DNA from: an uncultured Clostridia bacterium | GTDB taxonomy: Bacteria; Bacillota; Clostridia; Lachnospirales; Lachnospiraceae | Reading direction: 5' to 3' | Length of the DNA: 64,000 nucleotides | Assembly: GCA_947174885.1 (NCBI GenBank) | Contig: CAMWKO010000008.1 | Location: 39,728-103,727 of the forward strand | In this document: piece by piece, positions 8,701 to 17,088 of the stretch | Layout: every line of letters begins with the position of its first letter | Numbering within the stretch: position 1 is the first letter of the stretch | Notes under the pieces: model-generated | The model's database searches: none | Seen by the model: the letters and a program-made list of their open reading frames with translations, nothing else | What the model was told of the DNA's origin: nothing | Made by a program: the position numbers and the translations under genes

Positions 8701-10169
8701 AGCATCCCAAGCCTGCTATTACAATCTTCAATAAGATATTCAGATACCGCCATCTGCTTTTCTGCCTTAATATCCTCCTCTTTTAACTGATTAAGAAGCT
8801 CCTCCTCCATAGATATAATCTTTTCGTTTTTTTCTATTTCGCCTTCTATTTCTATGTATTTTTTCTTATTTCTTTCATACTTAACTGATGATAATTCTTT
8901 TAATTGTCTGATAAGCTCTCCCTTATCCTTCAAAATATTATCAACCATAACAGTAAGACTATCCCTCTCCTTTTTATAGTAAAGATAGTCTGCATAATCA
9001 TTTATGCTTTCGCATATAGAAAGTTTTTCCTTTAGATTATTTATATTTTCTGTCTCTTTATTTAGTGCATCATCAAGTTCGCTAAGTTTTTTTGTATATT
9101 CCGAAAGTCTTGCCATTTCCTTTAAAATACCGGCAGTTTCTACTTCTCTTTTATGCTCTGCAATTATTTCCGATATTCCGGCTGCTTCACTTTCACATCC
9201 GGCAAGCTCCTCCTCACCTTTTTTTATCATATCAAGAATTGTATAATAGCACCTGACTATTTCATCAACTAAGCTTTCCCTGCCATAGTAAAGCTCCTTA
9301 ACTATATTAACTCTGCCGGAGAAATCCTTTATAACCTCCGTCTGTCTGTCATAGTTATTAATATCCTCTTTTGATTTTAGAAGATTTACCAGCTTGTCCT
9401 TAATACCTATAAGGGTTTTAGCCATTATATCTTCCCTGTTCTCTCCATATGCTTTGCTGTTAAAGGCTTTTTGGATAATTTCCTCTATCAGCAGGTCTTC
9501 TACTACCTTTCTGGTAGTCTTATAGTTGCTTTCAAAATAAGCACGGACATGTCCCTCAGTTTTATTAATCCCTCTTATAATCTCCCATTCACTCTCATAT
9601 ATGCCATAGCCGGCAATAAATCTCTGGTACTCACCCTTACGTTCAAAAATCTCAATTTTTAAGCTTAAGTCCCTTTTCTCCAGTTCTCTCAGATAATTCT
9701 TAAGTCCGTTATATGTAATCCTCTCATTTCCTTTTTTCAGAGGAAGATTTTTAATGTCATTATCATTAAATTCACGATAAAAGATACAGTAGTTAAAATA
9801 TTCGATAGTTGCCGTATCCTTATTTTCTTCTTCACTGCTATCCTTTGCTTTTCTTGCACAAAAGCCTGTCAGCATATATTTATAATTATCTTTTATATGA
9901 GTATCACTAAGTTTCCATTCCACCAGAGAATGAATAGTCGTACTTCCATTACCTGTTCTAAACAGCTTTTCAACAGGTTGTTTTTCATCCAGTGTACAAT
10001 TCGGAAGCATATTTTGTAACAAAAGCAGCATGAGAACACTTTTACCGCCACCATTAGCCAAGTCATAAATGGTGTTTTTACCGGAAAATCTCATTAAAAA
10101 GTCATCATAGTACTGTGTGCCAAAATTATATCTAACATTATTTACTCTGATACGGTTAATGTATGGCAT
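5766..10169 (-). CDS. SMC-like ATPase, JetC/MksB-type
   Basis: 1467 residues with the layout of an SMC/MukB-class protein: N-terminal nucleotide-binding half (about 1-230), long coiled coils (about 240-600 and 780-1240) around a globular hinge-like region (about 600-760), and a C-terminal half. Walker A is LANGGGKS (37-44), missing the first glycine of the usual loop. The signature motif is STGQSQG (1343-1349). Walker B is VVFIDNPF (1378-1385), with Asn where the catalytic Glu usually is. The start codon overlaps the stop of the 232-residue gene upstream (TAATG), which is typical of subunits made in fixed ratio. Order and sizes of the three genes match JetA-JetB-JetC/MksF-E-B. The role in DNA loop extrusion, chromosome organisation or anti-plasmid defence is inferred from the family. 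Confidence 0.8.
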   Translation of the reverse strand: MPYINRIRVNNVRYNFGTQYYDDFLMRFSGKNTIYDLANGGGKSVLMLLLLQNMLPNCTLDEKQPVEKLFRTGNGSTTIHSLVEWKLSDTHIKDNYKYMLTGFCARKAKDSSEEENKDTATIEYFNYCIFYREFNDNDIKNLPLKKGNERITYNGLKNYLRELEKRDLSLKIEIFERKGEYQRFIAGYGIYESEWEIIRGINKTEGHVRAYFESNYKTTRKVVEDLLIEEIIQKAFNSKAYGENREDIMAKTLIGIKDKLVNLLKSKEDINNYDRQTEVIKDFSGRVNIVKELYYGRESLVDEIVRCYYTILDMIKKGEEELAGCESEAAGISEIIAEHKREVETAGILKEMARLSEYTKKLSELDDALNKETENINNLKEKLSICESINDYADYLYYKKERDSLTVMVDNILKDKGELIRQLKELSSVKYERNKKKYIEIEGEIEKNEKIISMEEELLNQLKEEDIKAEKQMAVSEYLIEDCNSRLGMLTDKINEKRGEYKGVLSLEPAKDKIELENEYEKLMEEKTTLRSQYEKAVKEQESLNSKKEEIRSSIENNDSMLSVCIDEKEEGAKLEEKVKKLSQIYGEKNLIILKDIVDFRYNEATEELLKLKNERDILNNYIISFRNGIVVPLSEEIKNVYSYIVRYYGNIAVLGAEFVKALSVEKKKSVLEINPLLPYSILIKENYHTIAADTGLKELSGVKTAVPILRFEAVKNGIYAVDSSNLSFVMCNQELFYNEELIEKKQIKINEEISSIDFKISQLEETAELLKGDSRFISEYINGHMERYEEIQDRYESLKQERKELDSLSTDIAENIRNIAEVIFNITKETEKLEEREEELTEKLAVVNCLMDYSKEQMIILRTLNDKEQALKAAKSKYETTKARLLAQENQLAARKKNVNLLKKEIEETKSVWDSVYKAYYREDIKAESSLEDVELEARFMGLKEACESDMSDVSDKQKLINNYDLAMEKSLTAIDYNGVFLEDVKEYYEKGEYAVTSKEELKNIKKQIEDGSKRADDIHNEITGIRTLKDKAEGSIEKGKLKIVEKYGEYAELSIENTDIDMYISNRREEIAGFERKLSEINDNLRQIEKNNQKYIILQRDIDKIISNAKINVGTEEKLFVGIGDIEEKIGQIVEKNDKFLKEMYDKREQFEKEKQMLVDILVKMGAEPLADEMRTNIVLPESVSEAEELSEALLQIVDCITLEKERILKSIEDMEKIKDSFENQCIQTCLNIKNELDRLPKLSKINMDGEIISIISLNIPYIKEDQYKLSMEKYIDDTVNVADSMKNETERLKYIRNQLSFKKLFSAIVQDMNGIKLNLYKRERIKEQSRYLKYEEAVGSTGQSQGIYIQFLIAVINYISSINSKGSEGVGLKKVVFIDNPFGAAKDIYIWEPIFKLLKTNSVQLIVPARGTTPAITGRFDVNYILGQKLIDGKQQTVVVDYCSNVDNEQMDYETLTYEQTTLF

Positions 10170-10867
10170 TAGTTTTCTCCTTTCATAATTTCGTAAATTC
10201 TGCCTTTGTAATCATCAAAATAATTCTCTATCAATGCCTTAAATCTGTCCTTTACATAGTATCTTCCCTCTGATTCCAGCAAAAGCTCCTGATTTACAAG
10301 AAAATTAAATACCAGCTTTACAAAACCGCTCTTAGAGCCTCTGGATGCTCTTGACATTCCCTCGCTTTGACCTATTATCGGCATATCCTCCCAGGTAAGA
10401 GCTATTTCCTTAAAGCTGTTAATCTCTACCTCGTCCATATTTAATACCTTAATATCATTTAATACCGTTTTAAGACTATTATCTATACCTGTTATAATAT
10501 CCTCAATCTTTACATATTCTACAAAGGTATAGCTTTTGGAATCTCTATAAAACTTTGTGATAATGTTATATATAATAAAATAGCATAAATACAATTCCCT
10601 GTTTAGTTTAACACCGATTTCTTTCTTTAATTCTTCATTGGTATAACCAAATACTTTATTATTTTCACCTGCTGAAATATATAATCCATAATTATACTCG
10701 TATAAATTTATATTCATTTTCTTAAAGATTTTAACAACCACATCATATACTTCACCATTACTTTCGTATTCTTCATATAACGAAATATTTACTTCCTTTG
10801 AAACCTCTTCTCCCGTGATAAGAGCCGATACTATATCCAGTGCTTTATCTAATTCTTTATCTGTCAT
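10169..10867 (-). CDS. JetB/MksE-like subunit of the SMC-like complex
   Basis: 232 residues, mostly helical, no membrane segment. In MukBEF and Wadjet operons a winged-helix protein of about 200-250 residues lies between the kleisin and the SMC gene; size, position and the mixed helix/strand pattern here (for example the NFLVNQELLLESEGRYYVKDRF wing-like stretch beginning near residue 188) agree with that. It follows the 511-residue gene by 20 bases and shares one base with the SMC gene. No individual motif is diagnostic, so the call depends mainly on operon order. It would dimerise and bind the kleisin linker if it acts like MukE. Confidence 0.6.
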   Translation of the reverse strand: MTDKELDKALDIVSALITGEEVSKEVNISLYEEYESNGEVYDVVVKIFKKMNINLYEYNYGLYISAGENNKVFGYTNEELKKEIGVKLNRELYLCYFIIYNIITKFYRDSKSYTFVEYVKIEDIITGIDNSLKTVLNDIKVLNMDEVEINSFKEIALTWEDMPIIGQSEGMSRASRGSKSGFVKLVFNFLVNQELLLESEGRYYVKDRFKALIENYFDDYKGRIYEIMKGEN

Positions 10868-10887
10868 CTCTGCCTCCTGATATTTAT

Positions 10888-12423
10888 CTATTGCAATTCA
10901 TCTCTTATACTGACTTTGAAATATATATCTGAAATTTCCACATTTTCACTAATACACTGCCTGTTTTCTTCATCACACATAACCTCAAACGCTATACCGG
11001 AATATATATCCTCTTCTTCGCCCATTACCACTTCCTTCAGATACTCCTCAAAGAAAGTGTCAGGCTTTTCTACAATACTGTCCGTATCATAAAAGTTCTT
11101 CTGGCACATATGTACCAGAAGCGAATAGTAATCACCGTTTTTCAATATGTTTTCTGTATATTTTTTAACCAGATACTCATTCAATACTGATAATGAAAAT
11201 TCTTCCTTCTCCAAAAGCAGATTTAATATGTCCTTTATAATCAGATTGTAATTGTTTTGAATACGTCTGTCCTCTACCTCATCTTCATATACATAATCCT
11301 TTTCCTCTACTCCCTCTCTCACTTTTTCCGCAGCCTCCTTCTTATCCTCCTTAAGAGAAAGCATTTTGTCAATATCATTCAGATAAAAGCTCTTTTTTAT
11401 ATTAAGCTTTAAAAGCGGCTTTATAATAATTTCCGTCATATCTGCTCTGTCATTTTCCATAAGCTTTTTAAGCACATATGTAAAATCAAAGCTGGGACGA
11501 AGTCTGTTGAATTTTGCTTTATTTATAATCTCGTCAGCCTTTACCTGCAAATCCGTACAGGCATTAAGCAGCTCGCTGTGCTTTATTATAGACCTTTTAA
11601 GTTCTGTTTCCAGTAAATATATGTCATCTATGGTGCTAATATATGTATCATCATTTTCCACACGCTTTAATGCGTTTTCAATAAGCTCCATATTCTTAGC
11701 AAATAGCTTTTGTTCATCCTCAAACCACCTGATTCCGGTATTTACAAATTCTTCATAGGCGGCCTCTCCTGCAAATACATCCTCACTTAAAATATTTAAA
11801 ACCTCATTCTTTTTAATCTTAAGTCTGGACACCTCACTATTAATTCGTTTTATTACATCTATACCACCCTTATAATTCTTCGTAGTAATCATTTTTGAAA
11901 GTAATACCTGTGCAATACTGATACTGCTTTCGTCTTTTATTTCCTTGGTATCCAGGTAAAACTCTATTGCCTCACTGGTAAGAAAATAAGCAAGCCTGTC
12001 CTCTCTGATTCTACTGTCAATAAGCTTCATTCTGATAGTCTTTTTACATTTATCAACAGGATCAAAATACTCATATGTAAATGGTCTTCCGCCATTAGTC
12101 AGCTTGTCAAAAATATAGGAGTTAATTTCCTTTTCCTCTTCATCATCCAGTGGAATTTCAAAATCTCTCCTATACACCTGATGCAGAAAATTTTCATATT
12201 CCTCATAATATACATCTGATTCTTCAAAGTTATTTTTCTCAATAAAAAAGCGTAATACTGCCATAAGTATATAACCCATATCCAGATTTACATACTTTCC
12301 ACCCTGAAACTGTGTAAAAGCATTTTCTGTCAATCGGAAATACGGATAATATTTCTTAATGTTCAGCATACGCTCATTATGATCATGTATTATATCTCTT
12401 ATTAAGATGTATTCTTCTGCCAT
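10888..12423 (-). CDS. JetA/MksF-like kleisin subunit of the SMC-like complex
   Basis: 511 residues, acidic and helix-rich, with coiled-coil character at about 230-300. It is the first of the three SMC-complex genes, as expected for JetA/MksF, the kleisin that bridges SMC heads. Clostridial proteins like this, next to recR, are from memory those placed in the JetA family (formerly a DUF); I could not check this. The N-terminal half (about 1-170) would be the winged-helix/dimerisation part and the C-terminal region (about 380-511) the part contacting the SMC head. It starts 11 bases after recR with AGGAAG ahead of the ATG, so it is locked into the dnaX-ybaB-recR unit. Assignment is by size, order and composition, not by a sequence motif. 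Confidence 0.6.
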   Translation of the reverse strand: MAEEYILIRDIIHDHNERMLNIKKYYPYFRLTENAFTQFQGGKYVNLDMGYILMAVLRFFIEKNNFEESDVYYEEYENFLHQVYRRDFEIPLDDEEEKEINSYIFDKLTNGGRPFTYEYFDPVDKCKKTIRMKLIDSRIREDRLAYFLTSEAIEFYLDTKEIKDESSISIAQVLLSKMITTKNYKGGIDVIKRINSEVSRLKIKKNEVLNILSEDVFAGEAAYEEFVNTGIRWFEDEQKLFAKNMELIENALKRVENDDTYISTIDDIYLLETELKRSIIKHSELLNACTDLQVKADEIINKAKFNRLRPSFDFTYVLKKLMENDRADMTEIIIKPLLKLNIKKSFYLNDIDKMLSLKEDKKEAAEKVREGVEEKDYVYEDEVEDRRIQNNYNLIIKDILNLLLEKEEFSLSVLNEYLVKKYTENILKNGDYYSLLVHMCQKNFYDTDSIVEKPDTFFEEYLKEVVMGEEEDIYSGIAFEVMCDEENRQCISENVEISDIYFKVSIRDELQ

Positions 12424-12434
12424 GTTATTTCTTC

Positions 12435-13031
12435 CTAAATCTCTGTTCGTCCTTCTAATGCACGAAGTAATGTCACCTCATCTATGTACTCTAAATCGCC
12501 TCCAACCGGCACTCCTGATGCAATTCTTGTAACCTTAATACCACTCGGCTTTACAAGCTTACTGATATACATAGCTGTTGTTTCGCCCTCCAGACTGGAA
12601 TTTGTGGCAATTATAACCTCATCAACATCTCCTCTTAATCTCTCCATAAGCTCTTTAAGCTTTATATCCTTTGGTCCGATTCCAAGCATTGGGGATATAG
12701 CACCATGCAGTACATGATATACACCGTCAAATTTGCCCGTCTTTTCATATGCCGCCAAATCTCTGGTATTTTCCACCACCATAATAATTCTGTGATTTCT
12801 TTTATCACTACTGCATATAGGACAAGTCTCTCTGTCTGTCAATGTAAAACATTCCTGACAGTACTTTACATTTTCCTTGGCATTTACGATAGTCTGTGAC
12901 AAGGCATAAACCTGTTCCTTTGGCATATTAATAATGTGAAATGCCAGTCTTGCTGCTGACTTTGGTCCTATTCCCGGCAGCTTTCCAAACTCCTCAATAA
13001 GCTTAAGTATATGACTGCTATAGTAATCCAT
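12435..13031 (-). CDS. recR: Recombination mediator RecR
   Basis: 198 residues, standard RecR length. It acts with RecO and RecF to load RecA on single-stranded DNA gaps. The N-terminal helix-hairpin-helix ([16 protein letters not shown], 18-33), the four-cysteine zinc finger (Cys58, Cys61, Cys70, Cys73) and the Toprim domain (about 80-175, with [13 protein letters not shown] and the [12 protein letters not shown] segment) are clear. Its ATG overlaps the ybaB stop by one base (TGATG), so translation is coupled. The dnaX-ybaB-recR order is conserved across bacteria. Confidence 0.97.
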   Translation of the reverse strand: MDYYSSHILKLIEEFGKLPGIGPKSAARLAFHIINMPKEQVYALSQTIVNAKENVKYCQECFTLTDRETCPICSSDKRNHRIIMVVENTRDLAAYEKTGKFDGVYHVLHGAISPMLGIGPKDIKLKELMERLRGDVDEVIIATNSSLEGETTAMYISKLVKPSGIKVTRIASGVPVGGDLEYIDEVTLLRALEGRTEI

Positions 13032-13381
13032 CAGAAAGGAAATCCTCCGCCAAGACCACCTGTGATTTTAGCCATCTGTGCACTTGACTCTTCTTCCATC
13101 TTTCTTAATGCCTCATTTGTAGCAGCAACAATAAGGTCCTCTAACATTTCAATATCCTCAGGATCTACCACCTCTTCAGAAAGCTTGACCTTTGTTACCT
13201 CTTTCTTTCCGGATACAGTAACTTCAACTGCTCCACCACCAGATGTAGCCGTATATTCCTTTTCTTCTAATTCCTTTGTAGTTTCCTCCATCTGCTTCTG
13301 CATTCTCTGCGCCTGCTTCATAAGGTTATTCATATTGCCCGGCATACCCATGCCACCCGGAAATCCTCCACGCTTTGCCAT
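13031..13381 (-). CDS. ebfC: Nucleoid-associated protein YbaB/EbfC
   Basis: 116 residues. A Gly/Met-rich N-terminus ([20 protein letters not shown]) leads into the helix [11 protein letters not shown], then the strand region with [11 protein letters not shown], and a C-terminal helix ending in another glycine-rich tail. YbaB/EbfC dimers bind DNA and are encoded between dnaX and recR in most bacteria, as here (4 bases after dnaX). The glycine-rich ends are common in clostridial members. Confidence 0.95.
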   Translation of the reverse strand: MAKRGGFPGGMGMPGNMNNLMKQAQRMQKQMEETTKELEEKEYTATSGGGAVEVTVSGKKEVTKVKLSEEVVDPEDIEMLEDLIVAATNEALRKMEEESSAQMAKITGGLGGGFPF

Positions 13382-13385
13382 TGTT

Positions 13386-14942
13386 TTATTCCTCCGTTAT
13401 ATTAAAATTTATTTTGGAAATCGCTTCCATATAATGGTCTGTAAAGTTTTCCCCACTATCTAAAAGCGATATTTTTACTTTAATTTCCTTGCCAATTATT
13501 TCCGATATGGAATTTTTAAGTTCTTCCTCATGTAATCTTGCACCCTCATAAACCGTAGCATCCGAAAATACCACAGATAGCACATCAGTGCCGTCTGTTG
13601 CAAGCTTTGCATTACCTATAAGACTTTTAACATATCCTGTAAGCTTTGCATATATCTTTGGCCAGTTATCCACAACCTCTTGAATATCCTCCGGAACAGC
13701 TACCTGTAACGGCTCTTTTACAGCCGGTATATTATCTGGAGCTGTAGTATTTGTGGTATTTGATTGCATAGCAGCCGTTATTGTAATTCCATTTTCAATT
13801 TTGTTTTCAAGACTTGCAATCCTGTCAATGACTGAAGACATATCCTCCTCCATGGCAGGTCTGGTCATTTTGATAAGTGCTACCTCTACCAATACTCTTT
13901 TTGCGGTAGCAAACTTCATCTGGTTTAAAAGCTCGGATAAAATTCTTATATATCGCATAATGACAGGAATTTCTATCATTTCGGCTTCTTCCTTTAAAGC
14001 CAGAAGCCTTTCATTTGACATATCTATAATCTCATTCGCATTATCCGAGGTCTTTACCAGTAAAAGATTTCTCAAATACCATGTAAAATCGCTTACAAAC
14101 TGTGTCAAATCCCTGCCCCGTATAATAATCTCCTCAAGCATATGAATACAGTCTATGGAAGCACCACTTATAATACTTCTAAGCATACTGCTGAATACAT
14201 CATTATCAACAGCTCCGAGTACCTCTAATACATTCTCATATGTCAGTGTTTTATCCATATAAAAGGCTATACACTGGTCTAACAGGCTTAAAGAATCACG
14301 CATTGAGCCATCTGCTGCCTTTGCTATATATCTGATGGCCTTTTCCTCTACCTGTAAATCCTCTCTGCCTGCAAGCTCTGTAAGTCTTGCGGCTATGGTG
14401 TCCACAGTTATTCTTTTAAAATCATATCGCTGACACCTTGAAAGTATGGTAATTGGAATCTTTTGTGCTTCTGTAGTTGCAAGTATAAATATAACATATG
14501 ACGGAGGCTCTTCTAAGGTTTTTAGCAGAGCATTAAACGCTCCTATTGAGAGCATATGCACTTCATCAATAATATAAACCTTGTACTTACCCTCTGTAGG
14601 CGAATACTGTACCTCATCCCTGATTTCCCTGATATTGTCTACACCATTGTTTGAGGCAGCATCTATTTCTATTACATTCATAGATGCACCTTTAGCTATT
14701 GTCTTGCAAACGGAACATTCTCCACAGGGACTGCCGTCTACCGGATTTTCACAGTTTACTGCCTTTGCAAACAGCTTCGCAATACTCGTCTTGCCGGTTC
14801 CCCTGGTACCGCAAAACAGATATGCATGACCTATTCTGTCTGCCTTTATCTGATTTTTTAATGTTGTTACAATATGGTCCTGACCCTTTACCTCACTAAA
14901 GGTATCAGGTCTGAACTTTCTGTATAATGCTGTATATGACAT
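13386..14942 (-). CDS. dnaX: DNA polymerase III gamma/tau subunit
   Basis: 518 residues. AAA+ clamp-loader ATPase that loads the beta clamp. Walker A GTRGTGKT (45-52), zinc-binding Cys64, Cys73, Cys76 and Cys79, Walker B-type IIDEVHML (about 126-133) and the SRC motif (about 168-170) are all present. Domain III (about 220-370) and a short variable C-terminal domain follow. No obvious poly-A slippery site for a programmed frameshift was seen within the coding strand, so one product is likely. It begins 10 bases after pfk, placing a glycolytic gene directly ahead of the replication/repair series. Confidence 0.97.
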   Translation of the reverse strand: MSYTALYRKFRPDTFSEVKGQDHIVTTLKNQIKADRIGHAYLFCGTRGTGKTSIAKLFAKAVNCENPVDGSPCGECSVCKTIAKGASMNVIEIDAASNNGVDNIREIRDEVQYSPTEGKYKVYIIDEVHMLSIGAFNALLKTLEEPPSYVIFILATTEAQKIPITILSRCQRYDFKRITVDTIAARLTELAGREDLQVEEKAIRYIAKAADGSMRDSLSLLDQCIAFYMDKTLTYENVLEVLGAVDNDVFSSMLRSIISGASIDCIHMLEEIIIRGRDLTQFVSDFTWYLRNLLLVKTSDNANEIIDMSNERLLALKEEAEMIEIPVIMRYIRILSELLNQMKFATAKRVLVEVALIKMTRPAMEEDMSSVIDRIASLENKIENGITITAAMQSNTTNTTAPDNIPAVKEPLQVAVPEDIQEVVDNWPKIYAKLTGYVKSLIGNAKLATDGTDVLSVVFSDATVYEGARLHEEELKNSISEIIGKEIKVKISLLDSGENFTDHYMEAISKINFNITEE

Positions 14943-14952
14943 ATTTACCTAT

Positions 14953-16023
14953 CTAGTCTCCAAAGCTTATGCCTACTGCCTTAGCTTCTTCTATTATTGA
15001 TGATTCAGGATCAACTGTTTTCAGCTTTCCTGCTACATCTTCAAGTGGTACTCTGACAATTTCACCATTCTTAATACCCACCAGATTACCATAATCCTTA
15101 TCCAAAATCATCTGTGCTGCTGCTGCACCAAATCTTGTAGACAATACTCTGTCATATGGACACGGACTTCCGCCCCTTTGTGTATGTCCCGGAATAGTTA
15201 CTCTGATTTCCTGTCCCGTCTTTTCTTCTATTCTTTTTCCGATTTCATAAGATACTGAAGGATATGGACTGTTTGCCAGCTTTTTCTTGTACTCTTTCTT
15301 TGAAAGCTTTGCATCCTCCTTAGAAATAGCACCCTCTGCAACTGCAAGGATTGAAAATCTCTTACCTTCCTTTGTTCTCTTCTTAATTGCATCTACCACC
15401 TTGTTTATATCATATGGTATTTCCGGAATAAGAATTATATCTGCTCCACTTGCCATACCTGCATGAAGTGTAAGCCATCCAACCTTATGTCCCATAACCT
15501 CGACAATAAATACCCTGCCGTGGCTGGCTGCCGTTGTATGAATACAATCTATAGCCTCAGATGCAATATTTACTGCACTCTGGAAGCCAAAGGTCATATC
15601 TGTTCCCCAAAGGTCATTATCAATAGTCTTTGGAAGCGATACAATATTAAGTCCCTCTTCCCTAAGAAGATTTGCCGTCTTTTGTGAGCCGTTACCGCCT
15701 AAAACTACAAGGCACTCTAAGCCGAGTTTTTTGTAGGTTTTCTTCATAAGCTCAACCTTGTCCCTGCCCTCACTGTCAGGTGTTCTCATAAGCTTAAAGG
15801 GCTGTCTTGAAGTTCCTATAATAGTACCGCCCTGTGTAAGTATACCTGAAAAATCTTTTGGCTTTAATACCTTGTAATCCTCATACATAAGTCCCTTATA
15901 GCCTTCGATAAAACCAATTATCTCCACGCCTTTTATGTTGTTGTACAAAGTTTTAGCAACTCCACGCATAGTTGCATTTAAGCTTTGGCAGTCACCGCCA
16001 CTTGTAAGCATTCCTATTTTCAT
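14953..16023 (-). CDS. 6-phosphofructokinase (ATP or pyrophosphate dependence uncertain)
   Basis: 356 residues, phosphofructokinase family. It phosphorylates fructose 6-phosphate at C1 in glycolysis. The N-terminal TSGGDCQSLNA, the substrate loop PKTIDND (131-137) and the C-terminal GHTQRGGSPCPYDR are clear. The nucleotide/phosphate-donor motif, GGDGS in ATP enzymes and GGDDS in PPi enzymes, is GGNGS here (109-113), while the lysine of PKTIDND is typical of PPi or mixed-type enzymes. The donor therefore cannot be read off safely. A promoter lies upstream at 16152-16180 and the stop is 10 bases before dnaX, so it appears to be the first gene of the long unit. Confidence 0.9.
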   Translation of the reverse strand: MKIGMLTSGGDCQSLNATMRGVAKTLYNNIKGVEIIGFIEGYKGLMYEDYKVLKPKDFSGILTQGGTIIGTSRQPFKLMRTPDSEGRDKVELMKKTYKKLGLECLVVLGGNGSQKTANLLREEGLNIVSLPKTIDNDLWGTDMTFGFQSAVNIASEAIDCIHTTAASHGRVFIVEVMGHKVGWLTLHAGMASGADIILIPEIPYDINKVVDAIKKRTKEGKRFSILAVAEGAISKEDAKLSKKEYKKKLANSPYPSVSYEIGKRIEEKTGQEIRVTIPGHTQRGGSPCPYDRVLSTRFGAAAAQMILDKDYGNLVGIKNGEIVRVPLEDVAGKLKTVDPESSIIEEAKAVGISFGD

Positions 16024-16151
16024 ATCTGTTCGTCCTTTCTATAATTATATTTTATTTTCATACATTTTTAATCTCAAAATTTTGTATCTCTAATGTATTT
16101 CATTTTCGCAGCTTAGTATTACAGTATAATTCCTGTTTCTCTCATCTCTAC

Positions 16152-16180
16152 ATTATATAATATGTCCAAAATAATCGCAA
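16152..16180 (-). promoter_or_regulatory. Promoter for the pfk-dnaX-recR-SMC series
   Basis: Minus strand TTGCGA (16175-16180), 17-base spacer, TATAAT (16152-16157), about 130 bases before the pfk start. Because the following genes are nearly contiguous down to rpiB, this may drive the whole series, though internal promoters cannot be excluded. Confidence 0.6.
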
Positions 16181-16191
16181 GATAATATGCC

Positions 16192-16218
16192 TTTGAGTTT
16201 TTGTATTTTTTATTTTTA
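16192..16218. repeat. GAGTTTCCGTATTTTT-family copy at the end of the 283-residue gene
   Basis: TTTGAGTTTTTGTATTTTTT followed by ATTTTTAT, close to the consensus, overlapping the stop codon of the membrane protein gene. Confidence 0.45.
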
Positions 16219-17067
16219 TCTTCCGAAAGTAACCATTATGCCAACTCCCGTACATATAATTCCCATTACAAGAAGAATAACAAAAAGCAATATGTAACTC
16301 ACCCATGAATCACACCCGTCCGGTATGTATCTTTTTGCAATTACATCATAAGAAGCAAGATATGCTTCACTTGGATTAGACTGATTATATATCATGTCCT
16401 GCTCTACAAGAACAATTGAATATCTTTGATTATTTATTTTTTCAGTAATTACATATTCATTTCCATCTGCCTCATATTGAATTTTAACCTTAATATCGTA
16501 ATATATATCATCATTGTCATGATTAGTTGTCGACATACTCCAATCTTGGTCTATAACCTCACCTTCAGTATAAATAAAATCAGCATATCTTTTACCATCC
16601 GATATTTGAGCAAAAATCTTGATTGGTACTGATGCAATTAATAAAATACCCCCAATAATAAAAACCAATCCTATAAGAATCATCCATGGGGGTCTTTTTG
16701 ATTTTTTTGAATCATTACCCTTTAACGGCTTAGCGTATCTTGAAAGCCATATCAAATCTTCTGTCATTCTCTCTTTATATGTATTAATATCTGTATCAAC
16801 TCCTACAAATGCTACACGCTTTGCTCTTGAAAGTTTTTTGTCATAATGATTAATATCACCGTCATTTTCCATGACTACATCTATATCAAATATAGCCAGA
16901 TTTCCATGAACGCATCTGTCATAATATTGTCTGTCAACCGATACGGTCATTTCTCTGTTGTCAGCTCTCTTAAACGATACAGAATAAATCTGTTCATTAT
17001 TTTTATCCACATAAAATGAAGTTCCTGTAATCATTCCGCCTAATATTCTGTTAAATTTTTTTAACAT
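16216..17067 (-). CDS. Membrane protein of unknown function (two helices, extracytoplasmic middle domain)
   Basis: 283 residues. A cytoplasmic-looking first part (1-125, basic and polar), a transmembrane helix at about 126-150, a soluble segment of about 95 residues that looks like a beta-rich DUF3592-type domain (the ADFIYTEGEVIDQDWSM part near 162-178), and a second helix at about 255-280. AAAGGG precedes the ATG. It is the last gene of the WXG100/lipoprotein locus, separated from the lipoprotein gene by 67 bases holding a hairpin. No enzymatic motif is seen. A role in the same envelope process as the lipoprotein is an inference from position. Confidence 0.55.
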   Translation of the reverse strand: MLKKFNRILGGMITGTSFYVDKNNEQIYSVSFKRADNREMTVSVDRQYYDRCVHGNLAIFDIDVVMENDGDINHYDKKLSRAKRVAFVGVDTDINTYKERMTEDLIWLSRYAKPLKGNDSKKSKRPPWMILIGLVFIIGGILLIASVPIKIFAQISDGKRYADFIYTEGEVIDQDWSMSTTNHDNDDIYYDIKVKIQYEADGNEYVITEKINNQRYSIVLVEQDMIYNQSNPSEAYLASYDVIAKRYIPDGCDSWVSYILLFVILLVMGIICTGVGIMVTFGR

Positions 17068-17088
17068 ATAATTAACCCTTTACAAATT

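Noticed and set aside
13011..13463. Open frame of 150 codons opposite ybaB and the end of dnaX
   Set aside because: Covers two well-supported genes on the other strand; no ribosome site and no recognisable protein.
13386..14942. Programmed frameshift in dnaX producing a short gamma form
   Set aside because: No A-rich slippery heptamer with a following hairpin was seen at a suitable place.
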